7,231 bases of DNA, from contig QNVD01000168.1 of assembly GCA_004347925.1 (NCBI GenBank), forward strand, positions 4,450 to 11,680. The letters are read 5' to 3'. Origin of the DNA: Hadesarchaea archaeon (GTDB lineage: Archaea; Hadarchaeota; Hadarchaeia; Hadarchaeales; WYZ-LMO6). Position 1 is the stretch's first letter; each line of letters opens with the position of its first letter. The notes beneath the pieces are model-generated. The model saw nothing but the letters and a program-made list of their open reading frames with translations. It searched no databases and was not told where the DNA came from. Made by a program: the position numbers and the translations under genes. Shown piece by piece: positions 1 through 5,119 of the stretch.

Positions 1-38
1 CAGTTGAGAAGGTTTGGGGTGTTAAGTTCAGGTTTTTG

Positions 39-54
39 TACCATAAATATGGTA
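39..54 (+). promoter_or_regulatory. Palindromic operator overlapping the TATA region of the AbiE-like cassette
   Basis: The sequence holds a perfect inverted repeat, TACCATA then AA then TATGGTA. Its A/T-rich centre (ATAAATA) is the best TATA-like element upstream of the regulator gene at 81, and lies about 34 bases before that ATG, leaving room for a very short leader. AbiEi-type antitoxins are known to repress their own operon by binding inverted repeats in the promoter. That the product of the next gene binds here is inference from position and symmetry. A protein bound to this site would occlude TBP/TFB. Confidence 0.6.
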
Positions 55-80
55 AAACTTAAAAGCATTGTGATACTAGG

Positions 81-701
81 ATGGTACAGATGCTGAAAAA
101 AGAGAGGGTTTACCGGGAGTTGGTGTGGCTCGCGGAGCGCAAGCCTTCCGTCACGCAGCGCGAGCTTGCCAGCGCCTGCGGAGTTTCGCTCAACTTGGTC
201 AACTCCGTGGTGAGGGAGCTGAAGCGCATAGGAGCTGTGGCGGTCCGCCCCATGGGGCTGGCGATCCTCAATCCTGCCAAGATCCTCTACGCCTGGGCAT
301 CGCAGCGCCACTTGGAGGAGGACCTCTCCCTGAGGTGCGCCATAAACCTCCCCGTTCACGAGATAGAAAAGAACATGCCCGGCGAGGTGGTGTTCACCGC
401 CTTCAGCGGGTGGCGGCTGCGGGTGGGGCAGGCTCCCTTCGACTACCGCACGGTGTACGTGTACGTCCGTCCCCAGGCACTGCCCATCGTAAGCCGCCTG
501 TTCTCCACCCTTCCCCGCGCCAGGGGGGAGGCGAATGTTTTCGTGATGGCGGTGGAAGATCCCCACCTCTTCCACCGCTCCGAGCACCAGCTGGCCCCGG
601 TGGGTCAGATCTTCGTGGATATCTACGCCCTTCCCACCACCCCCACCACCGATGGCTTTCTGCGCGACATCCTGGAAAAGAACCCACACCTGAGGCTGTG
701 A
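81..701 (+). CDS. Winged-helix regulator, AbiEi-like antitoxin candidate
   Basis: 206-residue protein. Residues about 5-60 form a helix-turn-helix/winged-helix region (VTQRELASACGVSLNLVNSV is a clear recognition-helix pattern, followed by a wing at about 50-60). Residues about 100-206 form a second domain of alternating strands and helices ending in PVGQIFVDIYALP, which resembles the C-terminal part of AbiEi-type antitoxins, where a similar V-x-L-Y-V-D-L strand occurs. The stop lies 2 bases before the ATG of a nucleotidyltransferase, so the two form a bicistronic unit like type IV toxin-antitoxin modules. ATG at 81 is taken as the start because it follows GTGAT...AGG, a weak archaeal Shine-Dalgarno match; an in-frame ATG at 90 is possible. 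Arginine is mostly CGC/CGG here, unlike the AGG-rich neighbours, which hints at separate origin. The family assignment rests on domain order and context, not on a search. Confidence 0.7.
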   Translation: MVQMLKKERVYRELVWLAERKPSVTQRELASACGVSLNLVNSVVRELKRIGAVAVRPMGLAILNPAKILYAWASQRHLEEDLSLRCAINLPVHEIEKNMPGEVVFTAFSGWRLRVGQAPFDYRTVYVYVRPQALPIVSRLFSTLPRARGEANVFVMAVEDPHLFHRSEHQLAPVGQIFVDIYALPTTPTTDGFLRDILEKNPHLRL

Positions 702-703
702 GG

Positions 704-1327
704 ATGCCGGTCGAAATCTGGCCGGAGCACGTCACCGACCGATCCTGGAGGGTGCTGAACGAGCTCAACGCGAAGGCCAGTCCTGTCCTCATCGGAGGGT
801 GGGCGGTGTACCTGTGGACGGGCGCGCTGAAGAGCGCCGACGTGGATCTCTTCATGACGGACGACGGCCTGTGGAAGATCGAGGCGAGGATCAGGAAGCA
901 CCCGAAGCTCAAAAAGTACCATGCCGTCATCGACGGCGTGGATGTCGATATTTACACGCCGAGTCTCTGCGGGCTCACCGTTCCCGCGGCGGACGTTTAC
1001 GCCAACCGGTGGTATGCTTTGGTCCGGGAGTTCAACGTCCTCCTGCCTGAGCCCCTCCTGATCCTCAAGTGCGAGGCGGCCAGGAGCAGGTGGGGAGGCC
1101 GCAAGGGCTTCAAGGATAGGTGCGACATCCTGAGCCTCCTCAGGCTGAGGGGGCTCGACCCTGACCTCTTCAGGGAGCTCCTCCTCCGCTACCGCAGCTT
1201 CGATGTCATGGGCACCCTGCGGAGGGTGATCCAGCAGTCGGTCGAGGAGTACGAGGTCCTCGGCCTGAGCGCTTGGCGCGGCAGGAGGGAGGCCCTGAGG
1301 GTCCTCAGGATGCTGGAGGGCCTTTGA
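704..1327 (+). CDS. MNT-fold nucleotidyltransferase, AbiEii-like toxin candidate
   Basis: 207-residue protein with the signature of the DNA polymerase beta-like nucleotidyltransferase fold: IGGWAVYLW at about 30-38, then KSADVDLF at 43-50, giving the G-G and S-x-D-x-D metal-binding motif. A possible third acidic residue lies in GVDVDIY (D80 or D82). LLILKCEAARSRW and FKDRCDILSLL (about 118-146) match the helical K...R...KD..D pattern of AbiEii-like enzymes. Such enzymes transfer nucleotides to RNA or protein targets and act as toxins paired with a winged-helix antitoxin. The ATG at 704 follows a GTGAGG and the upstream stop by 2 bases, implying translational coupling; the frame is open farther upstream, but that part is the out-of-frame shadow of the regulator. 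All catalytic residues appear intact. Toxicity and substrate are inference; a non-toxic metabolic role cannot be excluded. Confidence 0.72.
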   Translation: MPVEIWPEHVTDRSWRVLNELNAKASPVLIGGWAVYLWTGALKSADVDLFMTDDGLWKIEARIRKHPKLKKYHAVIDGVDVDIYTPSLCGLTVPAADVYANRWYALVREFNVLLPEPLLILKCEAARSRWGGRKGFKDRCDILSLLRLRGLDPDLFRELLLRYRSFDVMGTLRRVIQQSVEEYEVLGLSAWRGRREALRVLRMLEGL

Positions 1328-1376
1328 AATCGTGATTGTATTCAATCTCCAACGAAGGACCCCCAACATTCGTACA

Positions 1377-1382
1377 TTTTTT
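1377..1382 (+). terminator. T-tract, possible archaeal terminator of the AbiE-like cassette
   Basis: Six T residues stand about 50 bases after the nucleotidyltransferase stop and just before the promoter of the next gene. Archaeal RNA polymerase can terminate at short T-tracts without a hairpin. No stem precedes it, so the call rests on position alone. Confidence 0.3.
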
Positions 1383-1393
1383 GGCTCTAAAAA

Positions 1394-1401
1394 TTTAAAT
1401 A
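1394..1401 (+). promoter_or_regulatory. TATA box of the ATPase gene at 1423
   Basis: TTTAAATA in an A/T-rich stretch, centred about 25-26 bases before the ATG at 1423. This spacing puts the transcription start at or next to the start codon, so the mRNA is probably leaderless; no Shine-Dalgarno is visible before this ATG. The same 8-base box precedes tnpB (3905-3912). Confidence 0.6.
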
Positions 1402-1422
1402 TTCGTTCCCAAATTTGAATGA

Positions 1423-2670
1423 ATGAAGATAGAGGAAAAGCTGGTCCTCCTCAACGAGTGGTGGCAGAGCGGGGAGGTCGGCACTGACAGGCTGAAGGAG
1501 TACAGGAGGGAGAGCTTCCAGAAGGTGAAGGGGCTTCTCCCTTACAGGCAGGTGACCATCCTAACGGGGCTGAGGAGGGTGGGAAAGACCACCCTCATGT
1601 TCCAGCTCATAGATGAACTCCTCAGGGAGGTGGAGCCCACCAAGGTCCTCTACTACACCTTCGACGAGGGGAGGGAGGAGGTACTGAGCGTGCTCAACGC
1701 CTTCCAGAAGCTGACTAAAACCGACTGGAGGAGGGAGAGGGTCTTCATCTTCTTCGACGAGATACAGAAGCTCGGGGACTGGAGCTCCAAGATCAAGCTG
1801 ATCTATGACCACTTTCCCAGGGTGAAGTTCGTGCTTTCCGGCTCGGCTTCCCTCATGCTCGAGAGGGAGGCCATGGAAGACCTGGCCGGGAGGTACTTTC
1901 TGGAGGAGATACCCCCCCTCTCCATAAAGGAGTACTTCGAGCTGAGGAGGGGAATCAGGATCGAGAACTTCGAGCTCTACAGGGGGGAGCTCGAGCTCGA
2001 GGTGGAGGACTACCTGAAGAGGCCCTTTCCCGAGATAGTGGGCTGGAGGGAGGAGAGGAGGGTCTTCGAGTACCTGAGGGAAACCATCCTTTCCAAAATC
2101 CTCAAAATCGACCTCCCCGAGGTCTTCGGCAGGGCGAACGTTCCCCTGCTCGAGAGGCTGGTCGAGCTCTTCTTCAGCGAGCCCGGCATGATCCTCAACC
2201 TGGACTCCCTCTCCAAGAGCCTCGGGGTTCGCAAGGGAACCCTCCTGCAGCACCTCTACTTCCTCGAGTTCTCGAAGCTCGTGAGGGTCCTGAGGAACTT
2301 CAGGATCTCCGCCCTGGCCGAATCCAGGAAGCTGAGAAAGGTCTACCCCTACGATGCCTCGCTCATCTTCCCCATCCATCCGGGGGTGGAGAGGGGAAAG
2401 ATCCTCGAGTGCGCCGTGGCGTCCAGGATAGGTGCCAGGAACTACTGGAGGGCGGGGACCAAGGAGGTGGATTTCATCCTGAGGCAGCCGAACCTCCGGG
2501 CGGTGGAGGTGAAGTCGAAAGGGGAGCTGGGGGAGGAAGACCTAAGGACCCTCAGGCAGCTCGCCGGCAGGGGGATCGAGGGCGTGGTGATATACCCGGG
2601 TGAGACCAAGACCGTCGGAGGGGTGAGGCTCCTGAACCTCCTCGACTTTCTCTACTGGGGGATAGGGTAA
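1423..2670 (+). CDS. AAA+ ATPase with C-terminal PD-(D/E)XK-like domain (AAA_14/DUF4143 type)
   Basis: 415-residue soluble protein. Walker A is GLRRVGKTT at 49-57, Walker B is VFIFFDEIQ at 107-115 (D112, E113), and the sensor-1 strand is FVLSGSAS at about 136-143. LAGRYFLEEIPPLSIKEYFEL at about 154-174 carries the GR...L.PLS..E block typical of the AAA_14/DUF4143 (COG1373) group. Residues about 240-295 look like a winged helix (LSKSLGVRKGTLLQHLYFLE). The C-terminus has a nuclease-fold signature: E329, EVDF at 348-351 (D350) and VEVKSK at 361-366 (E362, K364). The family is abundant in archaea as scattered solo genes; its biological role is not settled. It follows a TATA box with leaderless spacing and precedes the DUF3782-like gene by 139 bases, which has its own promoter-like box. 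Arginine codons are almost all AGG. ATPase activity is well supported; nuclease activity is inference from conserved residues. Confidence 0.88.
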   Translation: MKIEEKLVLLNEWWQSGEVGTDRLKEYRRESFQKVKGLLPYRQVTILTGLRRVGKTTLMFQLIDELLREVEPTKVLYYTFDEGREEVLSVLNAFQKLTKTDWRRERVFIFFDEIQKLGDWSSKIKLIYDHFPRVKFVLSGSASLMLEREAMEDLAGRYFLEEIPPLSIKEYFELRRGIRIENFELYRGELELEVEDYLKRPFPEIVGWREERRVFEYLRETILSKILKIDLPEVFGRANVPLLERLVELFFSEPGMILNLDSLSKSLGVRKGTLLQHLYFLEFSKLVRVLRNFRISALAESRKLRKVYPYDASLIFPIHPGVERGKILECAVASRIGARNYWRAGTKEVDFILRQPNLRAVEVKSKGELGEEDLRTLRQLAGRGIEGVVIYPGETKTVGGVRLLNLLDFLYWGIG

Positions 2671-2720
2671 CTGCTGCATAAAACGCACTGGCGCTCGGAG
2701 AGGCCACGGATGCGAGAGAA

Positions 2721-2740
2721 GCTCCCAAGAACTGGGGAGC
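2721..2740 (+). terminator. Short hairpin followed by TTTT after the ATPase gene
   Basis: GCTCCC and GGGAGC form a 6-base stem with an 8-base loop, 50 bases after the ATPase stop, followed after 8 bases by TTTT (2749-2752). It could aid termination or protect an mRNA end. The T-run is short and set off from the stem, so the assignment is weak. Confidence 0.25.
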
Positions 2741-2776
2741 AGCTCAAGTTTTGGACAACTTTGAATCCGTTTGAGA

Positions 2777-2786
2777 CCTATATAGG
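2777..2786 (+). promoter_or_regulatory. Palindromic TATA box of the DUF3782-like gene
   Basis: CCTATATAGG is a perfect 10-base palindrome with a TATATA core centred about 28 bases before the ATG at 2810 and about 25 bases before the adjacent GTG at 2807. The spacing predicts a leaderless or near-leaderless transcript, so the gene at 2810 can be transcribed apart from the upstream ATPase. Confidence 0.55.
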
Positions 2787-2809
2787 GGTTCCCCGCAATA
2801 GCTGAAGTG

Positions 2810-3502
2810 ATGGAGTTCGAGCAGCTGAAGGACAAGATCCTGACCCTCTTCCGGGAGGACCAGGAGTTCCGCTACGCCATAGCCGGCCTCCTGGGGTGGG
2901 AGGAGATCCTGCGCAGGCTGGACAGGCACGAGGAGGAGCTCTCCCGGCTCAGCAGGGAGACGGCGGAGCTCAGGAAGGAGACGACGGAACTCAGGAAGGA
3001 GACGGCGGAGCTCAGGAAGGAGATGACCAAGCTCAGGAAGGACATGATGGAGGGGTTCAGGAGGCACGATGAGGAGATAGCCAGGCTCAGGAAGGACATG
3101 ATGGAGGGGTTCCAGCTCATGTACCGGCACCTCTCCGCCCTGGGGGCCAGGTGGGGCATCATGGCCGAGGAGGCCTTCCGGGAGGGGCTGAGGGGGCTGC
3201 TGGAGAAGGAGCTGGGCCTGAAGGTGGAGAGGTGGGCGAAGAGCGACGAGGGGGGAGTGGTCTTCGGCTATCCCGGCCAGGTGGAGGTGGACGTGGCGGT
3301 GAGGGACGGGAAGGTGGTGCTGGTGGAGGTGAAGTCCCACGTGGGGAGGGCGGACGTTTACTCCTTCAAAAGGAAAGCGGAGTTCTATGAAAAGGTGGAG
3401 GGGAAGAAGCCCTCCAGGCTGCTCATGGTCACCCCCTACGCCGAGGAGGAGGCCCTGAGGGCGGCGAAGCACCTGGGGGTGGAGATCTACACCAGGGTTT
3501 AG
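2810..3502 (+). CDS. DUF3782-like protein: long coiled coil plus PD-(D/E)XK nuclease-like domain
   Basis: 230 residues from the ATG at 2810; a GTG at 2807 would add one residue. Residues about 18-36 (QEFRYAIAGLLGWEEILRRL) are the conserved N-terminal block of this archaeal family (COG5493-like). Residues about 37-108 form a charged coiled coil with L-R-K-E heptads. Residues about 112-126 (GARWGIMAEEAFREG) are the family linker. The C-terminal domain has a nuclease-fold signature: E120/E121, GQVEVDVAV (D161) and LVEVK (E173, K175), all intact. A restriction-endonuclease-like fold is established for the family by sequence, but its substrate is unknown. The coiled coil suggests oligomerisation. 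It follows an ATPase that also carries a PD-(D/E)XK-like domain, so a shared nucleic-acid task is conceivable, though separate promoters argue against strict coupling. There is no signal peptide or membrane segment. Confidence 0.85.
   Translation: MEFEQLKDKILTLFREDQEFRYAIAGLLGWEEILRRLDRHEEELSRLSRETAELRKETTELRKETAELRKEMTKLRKDMMEGFRRHDEEIARLRKDMMEGFQLMYRHLSALGARWGIMAEEAFREGLRGLLEKELGLKVERWAKSDEGGVVFGYPGQVEVDVAVRDGKVVLVEVKSHVGRADVYSFKRKAEFYEKVEGKKPSRLLMVTPYAEEEALRAAKHLGVEIYTRV
2969..3112 (+). repeat. In-gene tandem 21-base heptad repeats and a 27-base direct repeat
   Basis: The word CTCAGGAAG recurs at 2969, 2990, 3011 and 3032, an exact 21-base period that encodes LRKE heptads of the coiled coil. 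A fifth copy at 3086 breaks the period (54 bases on), and the 27 bases at 3032-3058 and 3086-3112 are identical. The array lies in the DUF3782-like gene and keeps frame, so copy-number change would lengthen or shorten the coiled coil. Confidence 0.8.
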
Positions 3503-3551
3503 CAACCTGAACGCTGAACCCCGTAACTCGCGATAAAAGGAGATCTACACC
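3481..3551 (+). repeat. 13-base direct repeat at the end of the DUF3782-like gene
   Basis: GGAGATCTACACC occurs at 3481-3493, within the last codons of the gene, and again at 3539-3551. After both copies the sequence runs into GGGT, and a TTTAG occurs soon after each. The second copy looks like a remnant of a duplicated gene 3' end, or the two copies flank a 45-base insertion. The origin is uncertain. Confidence 0.55.
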
Positions 3552-3714
3552 GGGTCGAATTGGGGACGGTTTAGGGCTGCGAAAGGTGGACTAAACCCAA
3601 GCCCACCGCCCTAGGGGAGGGCAAGGGAGCATCGGAAAAACGAGGACCTCTTTCCCGGTATGGTTCGATCGGGCCAGCCTGATCTTCTCAACCGTTACCA
3701 TTCAAATCCAAACC
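3503..3714. other. Gene-poor stretch with two small hairpins, probably decayed mobile DNA
   Basis: I see no convincing gene here. Two inverted repeats are present: GGTTTAG (3568-3574) with CTAAACC (3591-3597), and GCCCT with AGGGC around AGGGG at about 3609-3623. On the minus strand 3591-3701 is open for 36 codons starting MVTVEKIRLARS and ending GRWAWV. It lies just beyond the TnpB relic at 3715-3866 and in the frame of that relic's zinc-finger half, so it may be a further degraded tail of the same gene or chance. No TATA box or ribosome site supports it as an independent gene. Confidence 0.4.
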
Positions 3715-3866
3715 TTAAGTAGCACAAGATTTGAAGAATAGCCCTGGGTCGTGGGGAAGTCCCTCCATCTGAAGGTAGAGGTTCACGCCCGCATTTAGCT
3801 ATCCACCCTCAGCCCGCAGGACCTGCACTCGAGGATGGTTCCCTTCAGGGCTTGATCACCGCAAGG
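3715..3866 (-). pseudogene. Decayed TnpB C-terminus (older IS605/IS1341-type relic)
   Basis: Reading the minus strand from 3866, the translation gives PCGDQALKG, then ILECRSCGLRVD, the second half of the TnpB zinc finger. After 3801 a single missing base shifts the frame. In the next frame it continues LNAGVNLYLQMEGLPHDPG and then LFFKSCAT to a stop at 3715-3717. TnpB proteins have C..CG followed by D(R)..NAA.NLYLQM at just this spacing, so restoring one base gives a continuous TnpB tail. The first CxxC pair is incomplete and the RuvC core is absent. The subfamily differs from the intact tnpB to the right (CRSCGLRVD against CMNCGFQHN), so this is a separate, older insertion. Its upstream limit is uncertain: residues beyond 3857 may already lie in the younger element. 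Confidence 0.8.
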
Positions 3867-3869
3867 AGA

Positions 3870-3889
3870 CCCACGGCTTCAGCCATGGG
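3870..3889 (+). repeat. Left-end imperfect hairpin of the TnpB element
   Basis: CCCA pairs with TGGG and GGC pairs with GCC around a TTCA loop, with one C/A mismatch. The shape and the CCCAC start parallel the right-end hairpin at 5071-5091, as expected for TnpA-recognised ends of an IS200/IS605 element. Confidence 0.6.
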
Positions 3890-3904
3890 AGGAATTGCGG
3901 AACC

Positions 3905-3912
3905 TTTAAATA
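3905..3912 (+). promoter_or_regulatory. TATA box of tnpB
   Basis: TTTAAATA preceded by CGGAACC (a possible BRE) and centred 27-28 bases before the ATG at 3936. It supports that ATG as the start of a leaderless message rather than the farther upstream ATA/ATG codons in the same open frame. Confidence 0.6.
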
Positions 3913-3935
3913 GAAAAAAGCATATATGCATTTCG

Positions 3936-5084
3936 ATGGAACTTGCCAAGACCGTCGTCTGTAAGCTTAAGCCCACGGACGAGGAGCGTGAAAAGCTTCT
4001 CAGAACGGTTCAGGCCTTCAAGGATGCCTGCAACCACATCTCAAAGGTCGCGTTCGATAAGCGGGTCTTCAACCCGGTTGCCCTCCACCACCTCGTCTAC
4101 CGCGAGACCAGGGCCAAGTTCGGATTGCCGGCCAACCTCGCCATCCGCGCCAGAGACCGGGTGGCCAAAGCCTACAAGCAGAGGCGGGACAAACTCCTCA
4201 GGTTCGACAGATCCTCGCTCGACCTCGACGCGAGGCTTTTCAGGTTGATCGACAAGCCGGACGGTGTCTGCGCATCCATCTCCACCGTCCAGAAGAGGGT
4301 CAAGCCACCGCTCGCGGTGGGCGAGCACCAGCGGAAGCTCCTGAGAGGGGCCAAGCCCACCCACGCCGTCCTGACTTACAAGAACGGGTGCTTCTACCTC
4401 CACCTTACCGTCGAACGCAAGGTCCCGGAGCCTAACGGCAGCAACCCGGTGGGGGTAGATGTCGGGATGAACAACCTGCTCGTGGCCTCCAACGGCTTCA
4501 GGGCTGAAGGTAAATCCATAGCCAAAAGGAGGGAGCACTTCAGGCGTTTGCGCTCTTCTCTCCAAGCCAAAGGCACGAAGTCTGCTAAGCGCAGACTGAA
4601 ACGGCTGGGCGGCAGGGAGAAGAGGTGGGCAAACACCGTGCTCCACCAGGTGAGCAAGAGGTTCGTTGACAGCCTGAAACCAGGGGATATCGTTGTCCTC
4701 GAAGACCTGAACGGGATAAGGAACCGGGTAAAACTCAGGAAGTCCCGGCGGGCCGGGTTCCACTCTTGGGCCTTCGCTAGGCTCCAGAGCTACATCAGGT
4801 ACAAGGCACTGGAGCGGGGAATTCCGGTGATCAGCGTTGACGCGAGGAACACCTCCATAACATGCCCAAGGTGCGGACACGCCCACAGGAACAACCGGAG
4901 GAGCCAGTCCCTGTTCAGGTGCATGAACTGCGGGTTCCAGCACAACGCCGACTGGGTGGCCTCCCTCAACCTCGCCCGGAGAGCGGGCTCTCCGGGCACG
5001 GGGCGTGTTGTCAACCGTCCCGATGTCCGTGGGGTTCTTTTCAACCACTTCGGTTCACCCCGCGGGCAAGCCCACGCCCTTTAG
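3936..5084 (+). CDS. tnpB: TnpB, RNA-guided RuvC-like nuclease of an IS200/IS605-type element
   Basis: 382 residues from ATG 3936, a usual TnpB length. The N-terminal part (1-165) is the helical and beta recognition region with basic runs. The RuvC core is intact: D175 in VGVDVGMNN, E256 in IVVLEDLNG, and D339 in FQHNADWVASLN. The zinc finger C310-P-R-C313 and C329-M-N-C332 is complete, in the typical ITCPRCG...FRCMNCGF setting. TnpB proteins bind an omega (re)RNA made from the element's right end and cut DNA beside a TAM set by the element's target sequence, which favours retention of the element. The frame is open upstream to 3852, but the TATA box at 3905 and the MELAKTVVCKLKPT start favour 3936. 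The last ~35 codons after D339 have no known protein role and coincide with strong RNA stems. The stop lies in the loop of the right-end hairpin. Confidence 0.95.
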   Translation: MELAKTVVCKLKPTDEEREKLLRTVQAFKDACNHISKVAFDKRVFNPVALHHLVYRETRAKFGLPANLAIRARDRVAKAYKQRRDKLLRFDRSSLDLDARLFRLIDKPDGVCASISTVQKRVKPPLAVGEHQRKLLRGAKPTHAVLTYKNGCFYLHLTVERKVPEPNGSNPVGVDVGMNNLLVASNGFRAEGKSIAKRREHFRRLRSSLQAKGTKSAKRRLKRLGGREKRWANTVLHQVSKRFVDSLKPGDIVVLEDLNGIRNRVKLRKSRRAGFHSWAFARLQSYIRYKALERGIPVISVDARNTSITCPRCGHAHRNNRRSQSLFRCMNCGFQHNADWVASLNLARRAGSPGTGRVVNRPDVRGVLFNHFGSPRGQAHAL

Positions 5085-5119
5085 GGGTGGGTAGTTGACA
5101 AAGGAGCTGCACAGGCGCT
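4974..5119 (+). ncRNA. Candidate omega (re)RNA with flank-derived guide
   Basis: Downstream of the codon for catalytic D339 the DNA becomes densely self-complementary. GCCCGGAGAGC (4974-4984) and GCTCTCCGGGC (4987-4997) form a perfect 11-base inverted repeat. CGGGGCG (4999-5005) pairs with CGTCCCG (5016-5022) with one G-U. AACC/GGTT (5043-5046, 5052-5055) and the right-end hairpin (5071-5091) follow. TnpB guide RNAs are known to span the 3' end of tnpB and the right end, with the guide being host sequence just past the element; here that is about 5100-5119, in the mscS tail. The 5' end, the processing and the guide length are not visible and are inferred. Confidence 0.55.
5071..5091 (+). repeat. 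Right-end hairpin of the TnpB element
   Basis: CCCAC then a bulged G then CCC pairs with GGG then GTGGG around a TTTA loop. The tnpB stop codon TAG (5082-5084) lies in the loop and the first stem base. CAAG stands directly on its 5' side and TAG-TTGAC follows on its 3' side, the layout of IS200/IS605 right ends. An alternative GGGC/GCCC pairing (5064-5073) competes with it. Confidence 0.65.

Larger units (their letters stand above)
3857..5099 (+). mobile_element. TnpB-only IS200/IS605-type insertion element
   Basis: The inferred element runs from just after TTGAT (3852-3856) to TTGAC (5095-5099). The left end has CAAG (3862-3865) then a hairpin at 3870-3889. The right end has CAAG (5067-5070) then a hairpin at 5071-5091, three bases, and TTGAC. 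IS200/IS605 elements insert 3' of a short target, are excised as single strands, and have subterminal hairpins with a guide tetramer on their 5' side that pairs with the cleavage site; CAAG can pair with (C)TTG at both ends. TTGAT is the known target and TAM of ISDra2. No TnpA Y1 transposase gene is present, so mobility would need TnpA in trans. Exact ends are inferred; the left end could be nearer 3867-3870. Confidence 0.7.

Noticed and set aside
3..62. Frame reading VEKVWGVKFRFLYHKYGKT to a TAA at 60-62, possibly the tail of an upstream gene.
   Set aside because: Only 19 codons, A/T-rich, and it overlaps the palindromic promoter; nothing in it is recognisable. It cannot be judged without upstream sequence.
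125..703. In-frame upstream extension of the nucleotidyltransferase (400 codons in all).
   Set aside because: This part is the out-of-frame shadow of the regulator gene and is rich in R/G/P; ATG 704 with GAGG before it and the GGWA motif just after is the natural start.
623..1369. Long open frames antisense to the nucleotidyltransferase, the ATPase at 1423 (1561-2379) and the DUF3782-like gene (2744-3505).
   Set aside because: Their proteins are low-complexity (runs of P, L, E, H) mirrored from AGG/GAG-rich coding on the plus strand; no domain or promoter supports them.
1987..1998. Perfect palindrome GAGCTCGAGCTC in the ATPase gene.
   Set aside because: It results from alternating GAG and CTC codons for E and L in ELELEVE; no sign of a regulatory role.
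3655..3678. GGTTCGATC resembling a tRNA T-loop.
   Set aside because: The flanking five bases on each side do not pair as a T-stem and there is no acceptor, D or anticodon arm around it.
3503..3714. Searched for CRISPR repeats or a regular spacer array.
   Set aside because: The only repeats are a 13-base pair and small hairpins; there is no regularly spaced repeat series anywhere in the window.
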